Shown in pieces: positions 44,372 to 53,145 of a stretch of 64,000 bases of DNA. Below the pieces are notes generated by a model, which was given only the letters and a program-made list of their open reading frames with translations, did not search any database and had not been told where the DNA came from. The stretch comes from Paraburkholderia antibiotica (GTDB lineage Bacteria > Pseudomonadota > Gammaproteobacteria > Burkholderiales > Burkholderiaceae). The DNA lies in the NCBI RefSeq assembly GCF_012927125.1, contig NZ_JABBFZ010000002.1, forward strand, positions 124,001 through 188,000, read 5' to 3'. The translations under genes and the position numbers were made by a program. The stretch's first letter is position 1, and the number at the start of each line of letters is the position of its first letter.

Positions 44372-45339
44372 GCTCGCCCTCCGCGTAATGCCGCGTGGCT
44401 GCGCGCATAGAAGAACGGCGCGAGAATCGCGAGCACCGTCGCGAGCAGCACGATCGACGCGGCCGACGCGAGGCCGATGTTCGCGCGCCCGAACAGATAG
44501 TCCATGATGAATTTGGCCGGCACTTCGCTCGCGGTGCCGGGGCCGCCCTGAGTCATCGCGACGACCGCGTCGTACAGCTTCACGACCATCACGAACAGCA
44601 GCACGAACGCGGTCGAGATCGATGGGCCGAGCATCGGCACGACGATGCTCGCGTACACACGCCAGCGCGGAATGCCGTCGATGCGCGCGGCCTTCCACAA
44701 CTCGTCGTCGATACCGCGCAGACCCGCGAGCAGCAGCGCCATCACGAGCCCCGACGCTTGCCAGACGGTGGCGATCACGATCGTGTAGATGACCCAGTCC
44801 TGATCGACGATCCAGTCGAAGCGCGCATGCGTGAAGCCGAGCCGATGCAGCACCTGCTGCGCGCCGAGCTCGGGGTTGAGGATCCACTGCCACACGAGCC
44901 CGGTCGCGACGAACGACATCGCGTACGGATACAGAAACACCGTGCGCAACGCGCCTTCCGCGACCACGCGCTGATCGATGAAGATCGCCAGCAGCAAACC
45001 GATCACCATGCACGCGACGATGAAGCACGTGCCGTATATCACGATGTTCTGCAACGACACGAGCCAGCGGTCGTTGTGAAACAGCCGCTCGTACTGCGTG
45101 AAGCCGATGAAGTTGCTGGAAGGAAAGGTGCGCGAACTGGTGAGCGACACGCGCGCGGTCCAGACCATCGTGCCGAGATACGCGCACACGACGGTTACGA
45201 GCATCGGCAGCAGGGCCACCCAGACCGCGAGCGAAAACCGCCGTTTCAGCGGCTTGTGCTGCGGCCCGGCGTGTTGCCCGGGATGCGATTTACCATGCGG
45301 CGGTGTCGAACCGTCGGCCGGCAGCTTGAGTGCGCGCAT
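44368..45339 (-). CDS. ABC sugar importer permease (MalF type)
   Basis: 323 residues. A polar N-terminus of about 35 residues is followed by six membrane helices. The EAA loop motif is RGIDDELWKAARIDGIPRWR, and the region EVPAKFIMDYLFGRANIGLA fits CUT1 permeases. The ATG at 45339 is close to the end of the binding protein gene (9 bp gap). It carries beta-glucoside or cellobiose-type sugars, judged from the GH1 enzyme in the operon. Confidence 0.93.
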   Translation of the reverse strand: MRALKLPADGSTPPHGKSHPGQHAGPQHKPLKRRFSLAVWVALLPMLVTVVCAYLGTMVWTARVSLTSSRTFPSSNFIGFTQYERLFHNDRWLVSLQNIVIYGTCFIVACMVIGLLLAIFIDQRVVAEGALRTVFLYPYAMSFVATGLVWQWILNPELGAQQVLHRLGFTHARFDWIVDQDWVIYTIVIATVWQASGLVMALLLAGLRGIDDELWKAARIDGIPRWRVYASIVVPMLGPSISTAFVLLFVMVVKLYDAVVAMTQGGPGTASEVPAKFIMDYLFGRANIGLASAASIVLLATVLAILAPFFYARSHAALRGGRA

Positions 45340-45347
45340 CGCGGGAC

Positions 45348-46586
45348 CTAGCTCTTCAACGCGCTGGCGAACGCTTTCTGCGCGTCGTCGACCGACTGGT
45401 TCTTGTTCCAGAAGTTCGTCACGACGTCGGTCAGCGCGCCCTGGGTATCCGGCGACACCAGCATTTCCGGATTCGGCAACTGGCGCGACTTGTCCTTCAT
45501 GATCGCGATGCCCTCCTGCGCGCACACGTCGAGGCTGCTCGCATCGACGTCGGGCCGGATCGGAATCGAGCCTTTCCTCGCGCTGAACGCGACCTGCGCG
45601 GACGGCGAGGTCATCACCGTGGCGAGCAGGTTCTGCGCCTTGATAGCGGTCGCGTTGTCGGTCTTCGGGAACACGAACACGTCGCCCGTCACCAGATACG
45701 GCGAGTGCGCGCCGAAGCCCGGGAAGCAGCCGTAGTCCTTGCCCGCGGTCTGCCTGGCCGCGACGAACTCGCCCTTGGCCCAGTCGCCCATGATCTGCAC
45801 GCCGGCCTTGCCCGAGGTCACGAGCGCGGTCGCGTCGTTCCAGTTGCGGCCCGGCGAGCCTGGATCGACGAACTCGTGCAGCTTCTTGAACGACACCAGC
45901 ACCTTCCGGAACGCGTCGGAGTTGACCGCGTTCGCGTCGCGATCGCGATAGACCTTCAGATACAGATCCTGGCCGCCGACTTCGGCGAGCACCGCGTCGA
46001 AGGTGATCTTTTCCTGCCACGGCTGGCCGCCGAACGCGAGCGGAATCACGCCCGCGCTTTTGAGCTTGCCCAGGTCGGCGATGAATTCGTCGTAGCTCTT
46101 CGGTTCGCTCGCGATGCCCGCTTTCTGGAACACCGGTTTCGAGTAGAAGAACCACGCCAGCATATGGATGTCGACCGGCGCCGCGTAGTAATGGCCCTTC
46201 ACACGGATGCTGTCGAGAATCGACTGCGGGAGGATGCCAGCCCAGTTCTCCTTGCTGGCGACCTGATCGATGTTATTCAGGAGTCCCTGGTCGATCAGGT
46301 CGTGGAACTGCTTGGACGTATTGAACTGCGCGGCCGTCGGCGGATCGCCGCCGACGATCCGGTTGATCGCGGTGGAGCGCGCCTGATCCGCACCGGCGAC
46401 CGCGTTGTCGACCCACTGGCCGCCGGCCTTGTCGTATGCATCGGCAAACTGGCGAATCGCGGCCGATTCGCCGCCCGAGGTCCACCAGTGAATCACGTTG
46501 GCCTTCAGCGGCTCCGCCTGCGCGACGACGCCATACAGCGCCAGTGCCGCGACGACGCCTCGCAAGACCATTTTGCTGCTGTTCAT
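45348..46586 (-). CDS. ABC sugar-binding protein of the beta-glucoside importer
   Basis: 412 residues with an N-terminal signal peptide (cleavage around VAQA/EPLK) and the CUT1 solute-binding fold (family 1). Features include VIHWWTSGGESAAIRQFADA and VDIHMLAWFFYSKPVFQKAG. It is probably periplasmic and delivers the sugar to the permeases. The first gene of the importer, it follows the GH1 gene by 99 bp and precedes the MalF-type permease by 8 bp. Substrate specificity cannot be read from sequence alone. Confidence 0.92.
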   Translation of the reverse strand: MNSSKMVLRGVVAALALYGVVAQAEPLKANVIHWWTSGGESAAIRQFADAYDKAGGQWVDNAVAGADQARSTAINRIVGGDPPTAAQFNTSKQFHDLIDQGLLNNIDQVASKENWAGILPQSILDSIRVKGHYYAAPVDIHMLAWFFYSKPVFQKAGIASEPKSYDEFIADLGKLKSAGVIPLAFGGQPWQEKITFDAVLAEVGGQDLYLKVYRDRDANAVNSDAFRKVLVSFKKLHEFVDPGSPGRNWNDATALVTSGKAGVQIMGDWAKGEFVAARQTAGKDYGCFPGFGAHSPYLVTGDVFVFPKTDNATAIKAQNLLATVMTSPSAQVAFSARKGSIPIRPDVDASSLDVCAQEGIAIMKDKSRQLPNPEMLVSPDTQGALTDVVTNFWNKNQSVDDAQKAFASALKS

Positions 46587-46685
46587 TCCGTCTCCTCCGG
46601 GCTCGCTAGCCCGTGTATCAAGTCGAAAGACAAACCAGCTCCACCCGGTTTTACATCGATGTTGCGCCGTTTTTTATTGTGTTTA

Positions 46686-48113
46686 TTACGCCCGTGCGTT
46701 GCGATCTTCGAGGAATTTCGATACCAGCTCGGCGCTGCGTTTGATCGTGCGCTTCTGCGTTTCGTAGTCGATATGCACGATGCCGAAGCGCCGCTCGTAG
46801 CCGAACGCCCACTCGAAGTTGTCCATCAGCGACCACAGGAAATAGCCGCGCACGTCGACGCCGGCCTTGATCGCCTGATCGACCGCGGCGAGATGGCGCT
46901 TCAGGAACGAGATGCGCTGCGTGTCGTCGACACGGCCGTCGACGACCTGGTCGTTCGACGCCATGCCGTTTTCAGTGATGTAGATCGGCGGCAGGTTCGC
47001 GTAGCTGTCCCGGAAGCCGGTCAGCAGATCGCGAAGGCCGTCCGGGTACACCTCCCAGCCCATCTGCGTGCGCTCGACGCCGGCCAGCGGGACGTCCTTG
47101 AAACCGTGCGCGCCGTCGCTCGCGACGTTGGTGCGGAAGTAGTAGTTGATGCCGAGAAAATCGAGCGGTGCGGCGATCGTCTGCATGTCGCCGTCGAGCG
47201 CGAGCGGCTCGGTGCCCGGCCACAACTCGAACAACGCCTGCGGATAGGCGCCCTTGAACAGCGGATCGAGAATCCACGCGTTGTGCTGCACTTCGAACAG
47301 TTCGGCGGCGCGACGATCGGCGGCGCTGTCGCTGTTCGGCGTGCCTCGCCCGACGTTCGCGACGATGCCCTTGTGCGAATGCGGATCGTTTGCGCGCAGC
47401 ACCGGAATCGCGAGACCGTGCGCGAGCAGCAGATGATGCATCGCCTGGGTCGCATAACGCGCGTTCGCGAGCCCCGGCGCGTGATGGCCATTGCCGTAGC
47501 CGAGAAACGCGGAGCACCACGGCTCGTTGAGCGTCGCCCACGCGTCGACCATGCCGTGCAGTTCGCGGCTCATCAGGTCCGCGTAGTCGGCGAAGCGATA
47601 CGCGGTATCGCGATTGAGCCAGCCGCCGCGATCTTCCAGATACTGCGGCAGATCCCAGTGATACAGCGTGACGAAGGTCGTGACGCCCTTCTCCTTGAGC
47701 CGGCCGAGCAGGCGCTTGTAGAAGTCGAGCCCCTTGCGATTCGGCGCGCCGTTTTCGTCCATCACGCGCGGCCATGCGGTCGACAGTCGATACGCTTCGA
47801 GGCCGAGCCCCGCAAGCAGGTCGACGTCCTGTTCCCAGCGATGATAGTGATCGCATGCGACCGCGCCGGTGTCGCCGGCGAGCACCTTGCCCGGCGTCGC
47901 CGAGAAGGTGTCCCAGATCGACGGCAGACGGCCGTCCTCGTTCACCGCGCCTTCGATCTGATACGACGCGGTGGCCGCGCCGAGCAGAAAGTCCTGACGC
48001 CAGAGCGACGAATCGGCGGGCGGCGTGAACGGGTCGGAATGCGGGGCGGAATGCGCGTCGCCGTGAGCGTTTGAATGGACGGCGTCGATGACTGCGGATG
48101 CTTCGTTTTCCAC
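46686..48113 (-). CDS. bglB: Family 1 beta-glucosidase
   Basis: 475 residues. Retaining GH1 residues are present: acid/base in TLNEPW (E197) and nucleophile in YITENG (E381), plus the conserved sugar-binding segments FLLGAATASYQIEGA and WSLMDNFEWAFGYERRFG. A His-rich N-terminal extension of about 33 residues (HGDAHSAPHSDPF) is not part of the family fold. The start is a GTG with AGGAG upstream. It hydrolyses terminal beta-glucosides or cellobiose taken up by the co-transcribed transporter. No signal peptide is seen, so it acts in the cytoplasm. Confidence 0.93.
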   Translation of the reverse strand: MENEASAVIDAVHSNAHGDAHSAPHSDPFTPPADSSLWRQDFLLGAATASYQIEGAVNEDGRLPSIWDTFSATPGKVLAGDTGAVACDHYHRWEQDVDLLAGLGLEAYRLSTAWPRVMDENGAPNRKGLDFYKRLLGRLKEKGVTTFVTLYHWDLPQYLEDRGGWLNRDTAYRFADYADLMSRELHGMVDAWATLNEPWCSAFLGYGNGHHAPGLANARYATQAMHHLLLAHGLAIPVLRANDPHSHKGIVANVGRGTPNSDSAADRRAAELFEVQHNAWILDPLFKGAYPQALFELWPGTEPLALDGDMQTIAAPLDFLGINYYFRTNVASDGAHGFKDVPLAGVERTQMGWEVYPDGLRDLLTGFRDSYANLPPIYITENGMASNDQVVDGRVDDTQRISFLKRHLAAVDQAIKAGVDVRGYFLWSLMDNFEWAFGYERRFGIVHIDYETQKRTIKRSAELVSKFLEDRNARA

Positions 48114-48207
48114 GGATTCTCTCCTGCGATGAGGTCGTTGAACCGGGTGTGGCGGAAGGCGGCGCGCTACCCTTCAAGTCAGTCGAAAGGCAGTTGAAAC
48201 ATCTTGA

Positions 48208-48223
48208 GTGGAAGCGCTTCCAC
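48208..48223. promoter_or_regulatory. LacI-type operator of the beta-glucoside operon
   Basis: GTGGAAGCGCTTCCAC is a perfect 16-bp palindrome with the central CG typical of LacI/GalR sites. It sits about 95 bp upstream of the beta-glucosidase start, just downstream of a possible -10 box, and matches the repressor encoded at the end of the operon. Confidence 0.85.
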
Positions 48224-48235
48224 ACGAACCAGCGA

Positions 48236-48265
48236 AAGATAGCAGCGCAGAAATCGCAGCAGCAA
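48236..48265 (-). promoter_or_regulatory. Weak candidate sigma-70 promoter of the beta-glucoside operon
   Basis: On the minus strand, TTGCTG and TATCTT (48241-48236) are about 18 bases apart. Transcription would start near 48230, placing the operator at about +7 to +22, where a bound repressor blocks elongation. Box matches are weak. Confidence 0.35.
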
Positions 48266-48537
48266 TCAGGGTTTGTCTGGAGCGGTGCTGGCACGTCTGC
48301 CACGGCGATGCGAAGGGCATCGGCGCATGAGTTCGACACGCGCCGACGGCTTGCCGCTCACGATAAAAGCCGAAGCGGCGTGGCGATGCCGGTTCGAAAA
48401 ACGCCGCGTGAGGTGGAGAGGACGCGAAACGCGCGGTTGTCGCCGACGTACCGATCGTCGACAATCGACGCGGATAACAGGGTGCCTGCCTGACATCGCG
48501 CCCTTCGAATAAAAACGGTATCGAATCGGGGAGCACC

Positions 48538-49113
48538 TTGACGACCATTTTCATTCGCGCCGTGGTCACCGCCGTGGCCGTCGCGTTAGCCGCTCTCATC
48601 GCGTGGGGATGCATCAGCCTGCGCAGCAGGACGTATGTCATCGCGGCAGCCTTGACATGCTTCACGCTCGTCATGGCGGCCTGCGGATTTTCTTTTCAAT
48701 CGCGCACGCTCAACGTCGGCATGATATTCGGCGCCGTGGCCGGCTACGCTTATCTGTCGTTCGCCAGTTTTGCACTTCGCCCCAAGGCACTTGGAATCGC
48801 GACGGGAGCGGCACTCACCGCCCCCTTGATACTCGCGGTATTCAGTCTGCCCGTGACGGGACTCGGCATCATGTTCATCCTCGACGACATGGCCGCCCCC
48901 TACCGGACCGAACAGGTTCGCGACGGCATCGTGTGCCGCACCAAGGAGATCGGCAATGCCGCCAGCGGCGATGGCGTGCAGGTGGAATTGATTCGCCCCG
49001 TGCTGCGTTTCGCGAGGCGCACGCTCTATACGCACGCCGTGCTGTACACGGACACTACTTCCCGCGATCCCTGCGCGGATGCGTACGCCAGCCTGAAGTC
49101 TGCCAGGCGCTAA
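48538..49113 (+). CDS. Hypothetical membrane protein
   Basis: 191 residues. Helices lie at about 4-25, 32-48, 55-72 and 82-105, then a soluble C-terminal half (RTEQVRDGIVCRTKEIGNAA). The start is a TTG at 48538 with GGAG seven bases upstream; no better ATG is available. Cysteines at about 128 and 180 may form a periplasmic disulfide. Function unknown, and no family is recognised. Confidence 0.6.
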   Translation: MTTIFIRAVVTAVAVALAALIAWGCISLRSRTYVIAAALTCFTLVMAACGFSFQSRTLNVGMIFGAVAGYAYLSFASFALRPKALGIATGAALTAPLILAVFSLPVTGLGIMFILDDMAAPYRTEQVRDGIVCRTKEIGNAASGDGVQVELIRPVLRFARRTLYTHAVLYTDTTSRDPCADAYASLKSARR

Positions 49114-49249
49114 CGAGCAGCACGCGCGCTTCGCCTCTCGCGACCGAGGTTAGAGCTTGACTCGCCGAATCCTCGCTCGCGGAGAAGCCGTCTCCGCGAC
49201 AGCTCCGTCGTCATGGCCAGCAGCTCGCCCGGCTACTCGCGGATTCGAC

Positions 49250-49864
49250 TCACGCATACCGCGCCAGAAACATATCCGCCGCCGTCTGCGCAATCCGCTT
49301 CTGCTCGTGGTCGTCGAGCGGCGCCTGCCCCATCGTCACTTGCGGCCAGAATGCAAAGGCCTTGACGAGCGCCTGCAACTGCAGCGCCGCGAAGACCGGA
49401 TCGTCGGTCTTGATGCGACCGTCCGCGGTGGCGGCGCGCACCCACGCGGTCAGATCCTCCTCGCGCTCTCCCATGCGGGCGACCATGTCCCGCGCGCGCT
49501 CCGGCGAATGCAGCCCGGCCGCGATCGCCACCCGCGCGAGCGACAGGAAGGACTCGTCGTTAAGCAATCGCAGCTTGCGCGCCAACAGATCGAGCAACTG
49601 TCCGCGCAACGGCTTGTCGGCCCGATAGGCGGGCGCATCGCCCTCCTCGCTCGCGTCCCACAGCCGATGCAGAATCGCCGCGAACAGCGCTTCCTTGCTG
49701 GGAAAATGGTTGTAGACCGTTCGCTTCGACACGCTCGCGCGCGCGGCGATGCGGTCCATGCTGGTGGCGTCGTAGCCGGCCGCGAGGAATTCCTCGATGG
49801 CCGCGCCGATGATCGCGACGCGCTTGCGGTCGGTCAGACGCTGAGGTGTAGAGCTGGCTTCCAT
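49250..49864 (-). CDS. TetR-family transcriptional regulator
   Basis: 204 residues. The N-terminal helix-turn-helix is at about 20-55 (SMDRIAARASVSKRTVYNHF). The C-terminal ligand domain contains the TetR_C_7-type region (SLARVAIAAGLHSPERARDM). It is divergent from the metallo-beta-lactamase-fold gene at 49948. Two similar inverted repeats lie in the 83-bp gap, making autoregulation and repression of the neighbour likely. The ligand is unknown. Confidence 0.9.
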   Translation of the reverse strand: MEASSTPQRLTDRKRVAIIGAAIEEFLAAGYDATSMDRIAARASVSKRTVYNHFPSKEALFAAILHRLWDASEEGDAPAYRADKPLRGQLLDLLARKLRLLNDESFLSLARVAIAAGLHSPERARDMVARMGEREEDLTAWVRAATADGRIKTDDPVFAALQLQALVKAFAFWPQVTMGQAPLDDHEQKRIAQTAADMFLARYA

Positions 49865-49874
49865 GAAAGGATTT

Positions 49875-49924
49875 TACACTGGCCAGTTTACTTTTCTCGA
49901 AAATAAACTACACTGCCGAGTGTA
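49875..49924. promoter_or_regulatory. Two tandem inverted repeats, probable TetR operators
   Basis: TACACTGGCCAGTTTA (49875-49890) and TACACTGCCGAGTGTA (49909-49924) share the TACACTG half-site; the second is an exact 6-4-6 palindrome. Centres are 34 bp apart. They lie between the divergent TetR and hydrolase genes. Confidence 0.7.
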
Positions 49925-49947
49925 CATTTCTCCGGAAGGTCCATTCG

Positions 49948-51078
49948 ATGACGTCGCTTCCCGCTCTCGTGCGCCGTATGCTCGGCGTCAATGCCGTGCA
50001 ACGCAGCCGCGCAATGTTCAGCCTCTCGCCGCAGCATGACGGCGAACGTTTCCGCAACGTCAAACCGCGCCCCGCGGAAGGCCTGCGCAAGACGCTCGGC
50101 ATCGCGTGGACGGTGCTCTTCAACAAACCGCGCGGCACGTTGCCGGGCGGCACCTTGCCCGTCGACACGCTGACCCGCGCGCAACTCGACGCGGCCCCCG
50201 ACCGCAGCCTTTACCGGCTCGGTCATTCGACGCTGCTGCTGAAGCTGCGCGGCCATTTCTGGCTGACCGATCCGGTGTTCGCCGAGCGGGCGTCGCCGTT
50301 CCGCAATCTCGGCCCAAAGCGCTTTCATGCGCCGCCCATCGCGCTCGACGCATTGCCGGCGCTGCGCGGCGTGATCCTGTCGCACGATCACTACGATCAT
50401 CTCGATCGCGACACCGTGCTCGCGCTGGCGCAACGCACCGAGGTGTTTCTGACGCCGCTCGGCGTCGGCGACCGGCTGATCGAGTGGGGTATCGACGCGG
50501 CGAAGGTCAGGCAGTTCGACTGGTGGCAAGGCACGGAAATCGACGGGATCCGGTTCACCGCGACGCCCGCGCAGCACTTTTCCGGCCGCAGCCTGCTCGA
50601 CGGCAATCGCACGTTGTGGGCTTCATGGGCAATCGTCGACGACGATCTGCGCGTGTTCTTTAGCGGCGATACCGGCTACTTCGCCGGGTTCCGGGAAATC
50701 GGCGAGCGGCTCGGACCGTTCGACGTCGCGTTGATCGAAACCGGCGCTTACGATGCGCTGTGGCCTTACGTTCATATGCAGCCCGAAGAAACCGTGCAGG
50801 CGCATCTCGATCTGCGCGGCCGCTGGCTCGTACCGATTCACAACGGCACCTTCGACCTCGCGATGCATCGCTGGCAGGAGCCGTTCGAACGGGTCACGGC
50901 GCTGGCGCTCGCGCGCGGCGTCGAGCTTTCGACACCGCGGATGGGCGAGCGGCTCGATCTGGATGCGGTGCATCGCGGCGAACGCTGGTGGCGCGACGTG
51001 ACGGAAACCGTGGCCGCGCCGAAGACGGCGCGGCGGTGGTGTGGGTCGCGTCATGCGGAGAGCGCGGATTCGTCCTGA
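49948..51078 (+). CDS. Metallo-beta-lactamase-fold hydrolase (UlaG/NAPE-PLD-like)
   Basis: 376 residues. The metal-binding motif SHDHYDHLD (H146, H148, D150, H151) and a distal Asp in FSGDTGYFAGF complete a dinuclear site. The order HSTLLLKLRGHFWLTDPVF - SHDHYDHLD - LIETGAYDA - HMQPEET - VPIHNGTF fits the family of membrane-anchored or cytoplasmic phosphodiesterases/lactonases such as UlaG and N-acyl-phosphatidylethanolamine PLD. GGAAGG lies upstream of the ATG. The divergent TetR regulator likely controls it. The physiological substrate is unknown. Confidence 0.88.
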   Translation: MTSLPALVRRMLGVNAVQRSRAMFSLSPQHDGERFRNVKPRPAEGLRKTLGIAWTVLFNKPRGTLPGGTLPVDTLTRAQLDAAPDRSLYRLGHSTLLLKLRGHFWLTDPVFAERASPFRNLGPKRFHAPPIALDALPALRGVILSHDHYDHLDRDTVLALAQRTEVFLTPLGVGDRLIEWGIDAAKVRQFDWWQGTEIDGIRFTATPAQHFSGRSLLDGNRTLWASWAIVDDDLRVFFSGDTGYFAGFREIGERLGPFDVALIETGAYDALWPYVHMQPEETVQAHLDLRGRWLVPIHNGTFDLAMHRWQEPFERVTALALARGVELSTPRMGERLDLDAVHRGERWWRDVTETVAAPKTARRWCGSRHAESADSS

Positions 51079-51175
51079 TTCGTTCTGATCCGTGGCGAAT
51101 GCGGGTGCCGCGTCGGACGCGGCGTTCGTCGCCATCGAGTCGCTGCGGGGCTGCCTCGCGCCCCGCACATCATGC

Positions 51176-52294
51176 TCACGGCGCGCTTTGCGCCGGCTCA
51201 CTGACTGGAAAGCCCAGCACCAGCACATTCACATTCCGATCGGCGGCCATCAGACTCTCGGCATCGCGATCGGGGCCGGTGGGGTTGGCGATATAGTGCG
51301 GGCCCGATACGAATCGCTCGATTTCCGGAGCCGGTGCCAAAAGCGGCTTGTCCGCGGCGAACGTCGCGCGCAGGCAGGTTTCCACCGTCGCGACGCGGGC
51401 ACTCGCGAGCGCACTATTCGATTCGAATTGAGCGGCGAACTTTTTCGTCAGCGGCGTGCGGTCCGTACTGCCGATAAGAAACACGACGGATTTCATCCGG
51501 CCTTGTACCGCGTGTGCGATGGCATCGTGGATGCGCGCGAGCTTCGCCCTCGCTTCGTCCGTGCCGCAGTCCATCCGGTACAAGCCTTTCTCGAACACAG
51601 GAAAACGCTCGGCGAGGATCAGCGTACCGTTGTTCGCCACCGGAGCAGGTCCACCCGCGCCGGCAGGGCAACTGCTCTCCGCAATACAGATCTGCGGTTG
51701 CCGGGACGAGTCGTCACTACCCTTGCCCCAGAAGCCGGCTCCGATGAACATGACGAGAAAGAACAGCGCAAACAGGAGCGCGACCGCGGGCATCAGGAAG
51801 CGCAGCTTGACCACCTTGCGCCAACCGGACTTCGAGTGAAAGTCGACACGCTTGTAGATGCCGAACGGGATGGGGGTCGGCGCGTCGTCTTTGAAGAACG
51901 GTCTGTCCGCGAAGATCGAGGTCTCCTCCAGATCCAGCAGCATCCTGCCCGCGAGGTCGTACAGATCGCGACTGCGCAGGTCCATGCACAGAAAAATCAG
52001 TGCGACCGCAAATCCCAATCCGCAAATCACTCGCGTGACCAGCACCTGTTCGTGCTGCAACGTTGTCGCGAGCGCAGTCGCTAACGCGCCCAGGCCGACG
52101 ATCATGAAGTTGAACATCTTGGTGCGCTGCTCCGCGTGAAAATCGAACCATTTCCACGCATAGTCGAACTGGAGCTTCGTCAGCTCCGAAACATTGCCGG
52201 CAGGTGGAGCGCCTGACGGCGTTGGAGAGGCTGGAGACGGCGGGTCGTTCGAAGTGTTCGCGTTATTCGTATCGTTCGAACCGGGTGTGCTCAT
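51176..52294 (-). CDS. Membrane protein with degenerate OmpA-like C-terminus
   Basis: 372 residues. A Ser/Pro/Asn-rich N-terminus (about 1-35) precedes WKWFDFHAEQRTKMFNFMIV, then two hydrophobic segments (about 60-80 and 84-102), an acidic region and a third helix near 168-190. The C-terminal half has a degenerate OmpA-like peptidoglycan-binding stretch (VVFLIGSTDRTPLTKKF then LASARVATVETCL). This suggests a protein anchored in the inner membrane that reaches the cell wall. I recognise no named family. The HAD gene at 52325-53011 is upstream on the same strand, 30 bp away. Confidence 0.6.
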   Translation of the reverse strand: MSTPGSNDTNNANTSNDPPSPASPTPSGAPPAGNVSELTKLQFDYAWKWFDFHAEQRTKMFNFMIVGLGALATALATTLQHEQVLVTRVICGLGFAVALIFLCMDLRSRDLYDLAGRMLLDLEETSIFADRPFFKDDAPTPIPFGIYKRVDFHSKSGWRKVVKLRFLMPAVALLFALFFLVMFIGAGFWGKGSDDSSRQPQICIAESSCPAGAGGPAPVANNGTLILAERFPVFEKGLYRMDCGTDEARAKLARIHDAIAHAVQGRMKSVVFLIGSTDRTPLTKKFAAQFESNSALASARVATVETCLRATFAADKPLLAPAPEIERFVSGPHYIANPTGPDRDAESLMAADRNVNVLVLGFPVSEPAQSAP

Positions 52295-52324
52295 CGTGGG
52301 CCTCGCCGTTGATGAAATCGGAAC

Positions 52325-53011
52325 CTACGCGAAATGGCGACGCGGTATCAGCAGTCTCTGCAAAGCCGCGGGACTATCGACGGCGTTGTTTAGCGGCTCG
52401 GACCCGGCGAAGCCCCAACCGTAGGTGACGGGCACAAAGAGGAAACCGGCCGCGTCGGCCGCCTGCCAGTCGCCCGTCTGGTCGCCCACATAGATGCAGT
52501 CCGAAGCGGCCACGCGCAACGCCTGCGCACCGGCCTTCAGAGCCTCGCTCTTCAGTCTCGCGTTGCCCGGGTACGAGTCGTAGTAGAACGTGCAGCGCGG
52601 CTCAAAATACCGCATCAACCTGCCGAGCGCCGGCTCGACGTTGGCCCGTACATTGAGCGTGACGAGACCGAGCGTGAAGCCTGCATTGTCGAGCGACCCG
52701 AGTAGTTCGGCGATGCCGTCGAAAGGCCGCGGCCGATAACCGTTCAGAAAGTCCCGGTCGTAATCGGCCACGCCCTGCTCGGCCCAGTGCGGCGGAAAAC
52801 CCACCGCCACGAAGAAGTCGTACATCGGGCTCACGCGCACGCCCGCGCCGATGAGCTTCCTGAAGTCGGAAACGCTGGGCACCTTGACGTTTTCAAGGCC
52901 ATACTCGCGCGCCTTGTCGCGACAGAACGCGAGATGCTGGGGCAGTGAATCCAGCAGCACGCCGTCGACGTCAAAGAACGCCACGCGCGCCTCGTCGAGA
53001 TGCCTGATCAT
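52325..53011 (-). CDS. HAD-superfamily hydrolase
   Basis: 228 residues. HAD motif I is FFDVDGVLLD (D14, D16), motif II a Thr in LGLVTLNVRANVEP, motif III Lys (ARLKSEALKAG) and motif IV GDQTGDWQAADAAG. The cap region is about 20-100. It is a small-molecule phosphatase or phosphoglycolate-type enzyme; the substrate is not deducible. AGGAG precedes the ATG. The 372-residue membrane protein gene follows 30 bp downstream and may be co-transcribed. Confidence 0.88.
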   Translation of the reverse strand: MIRHLDEARVAFFDVDGVLLDSLPQHLAFCRDKAREYGLENVKVPSVSDFRKLIGAGVRVSPMYDFFVAVGFPPHWAEQGVADYDRDFLNGYRPRPFDGIAELLGSLDNAGFTLGLVTLNVRANVEPALGRLMRYFEPRCTFYYDSYPGNARLKSEALKAGAQALRVAASDCIYVGDQTGDWQAADAAGFLFVPVTYGWGFAGSEPLNNAVDSPAALQRLLIPRRHFA

Positions 53012-53108
53012 GCGTGCTCCTGCCGCGGTTGAAAGCGAATTGGCTTACCGGGGAGAGTAGCACGTTAGTTTCGCGCAGAGCGTCTGCGCGCCCGCACAGA
53101 CGCTCGTT

Positions 53109-53140
53109 CCTGCCTGCCGGACAGACAGGCAGGCAGGCAG
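53109..53140. repeat. CAGG tetranucleotide repeat with inverted partner
   Basis: About four tandem CAGG units (53125-53140) are preceded by TGCCTGCC (53111-53118), so the DNA can form a hairpin or slip. It lies just after the gene ending at 53146 on the minus strand and could serve as a weak terminator. Confidence 0.6.
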
Positions 53141-53145
53141 ACGGA

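Larger units (their letters stand above)
48114..48537. other. 424-bp intergenic region with LacI operator
   Basis: Divergent region between the beta-glucoside operon and the membrane protein at 48538. Apart from the operator and weak promoter listed separately, no gene is supported. Confidence 0.5.
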
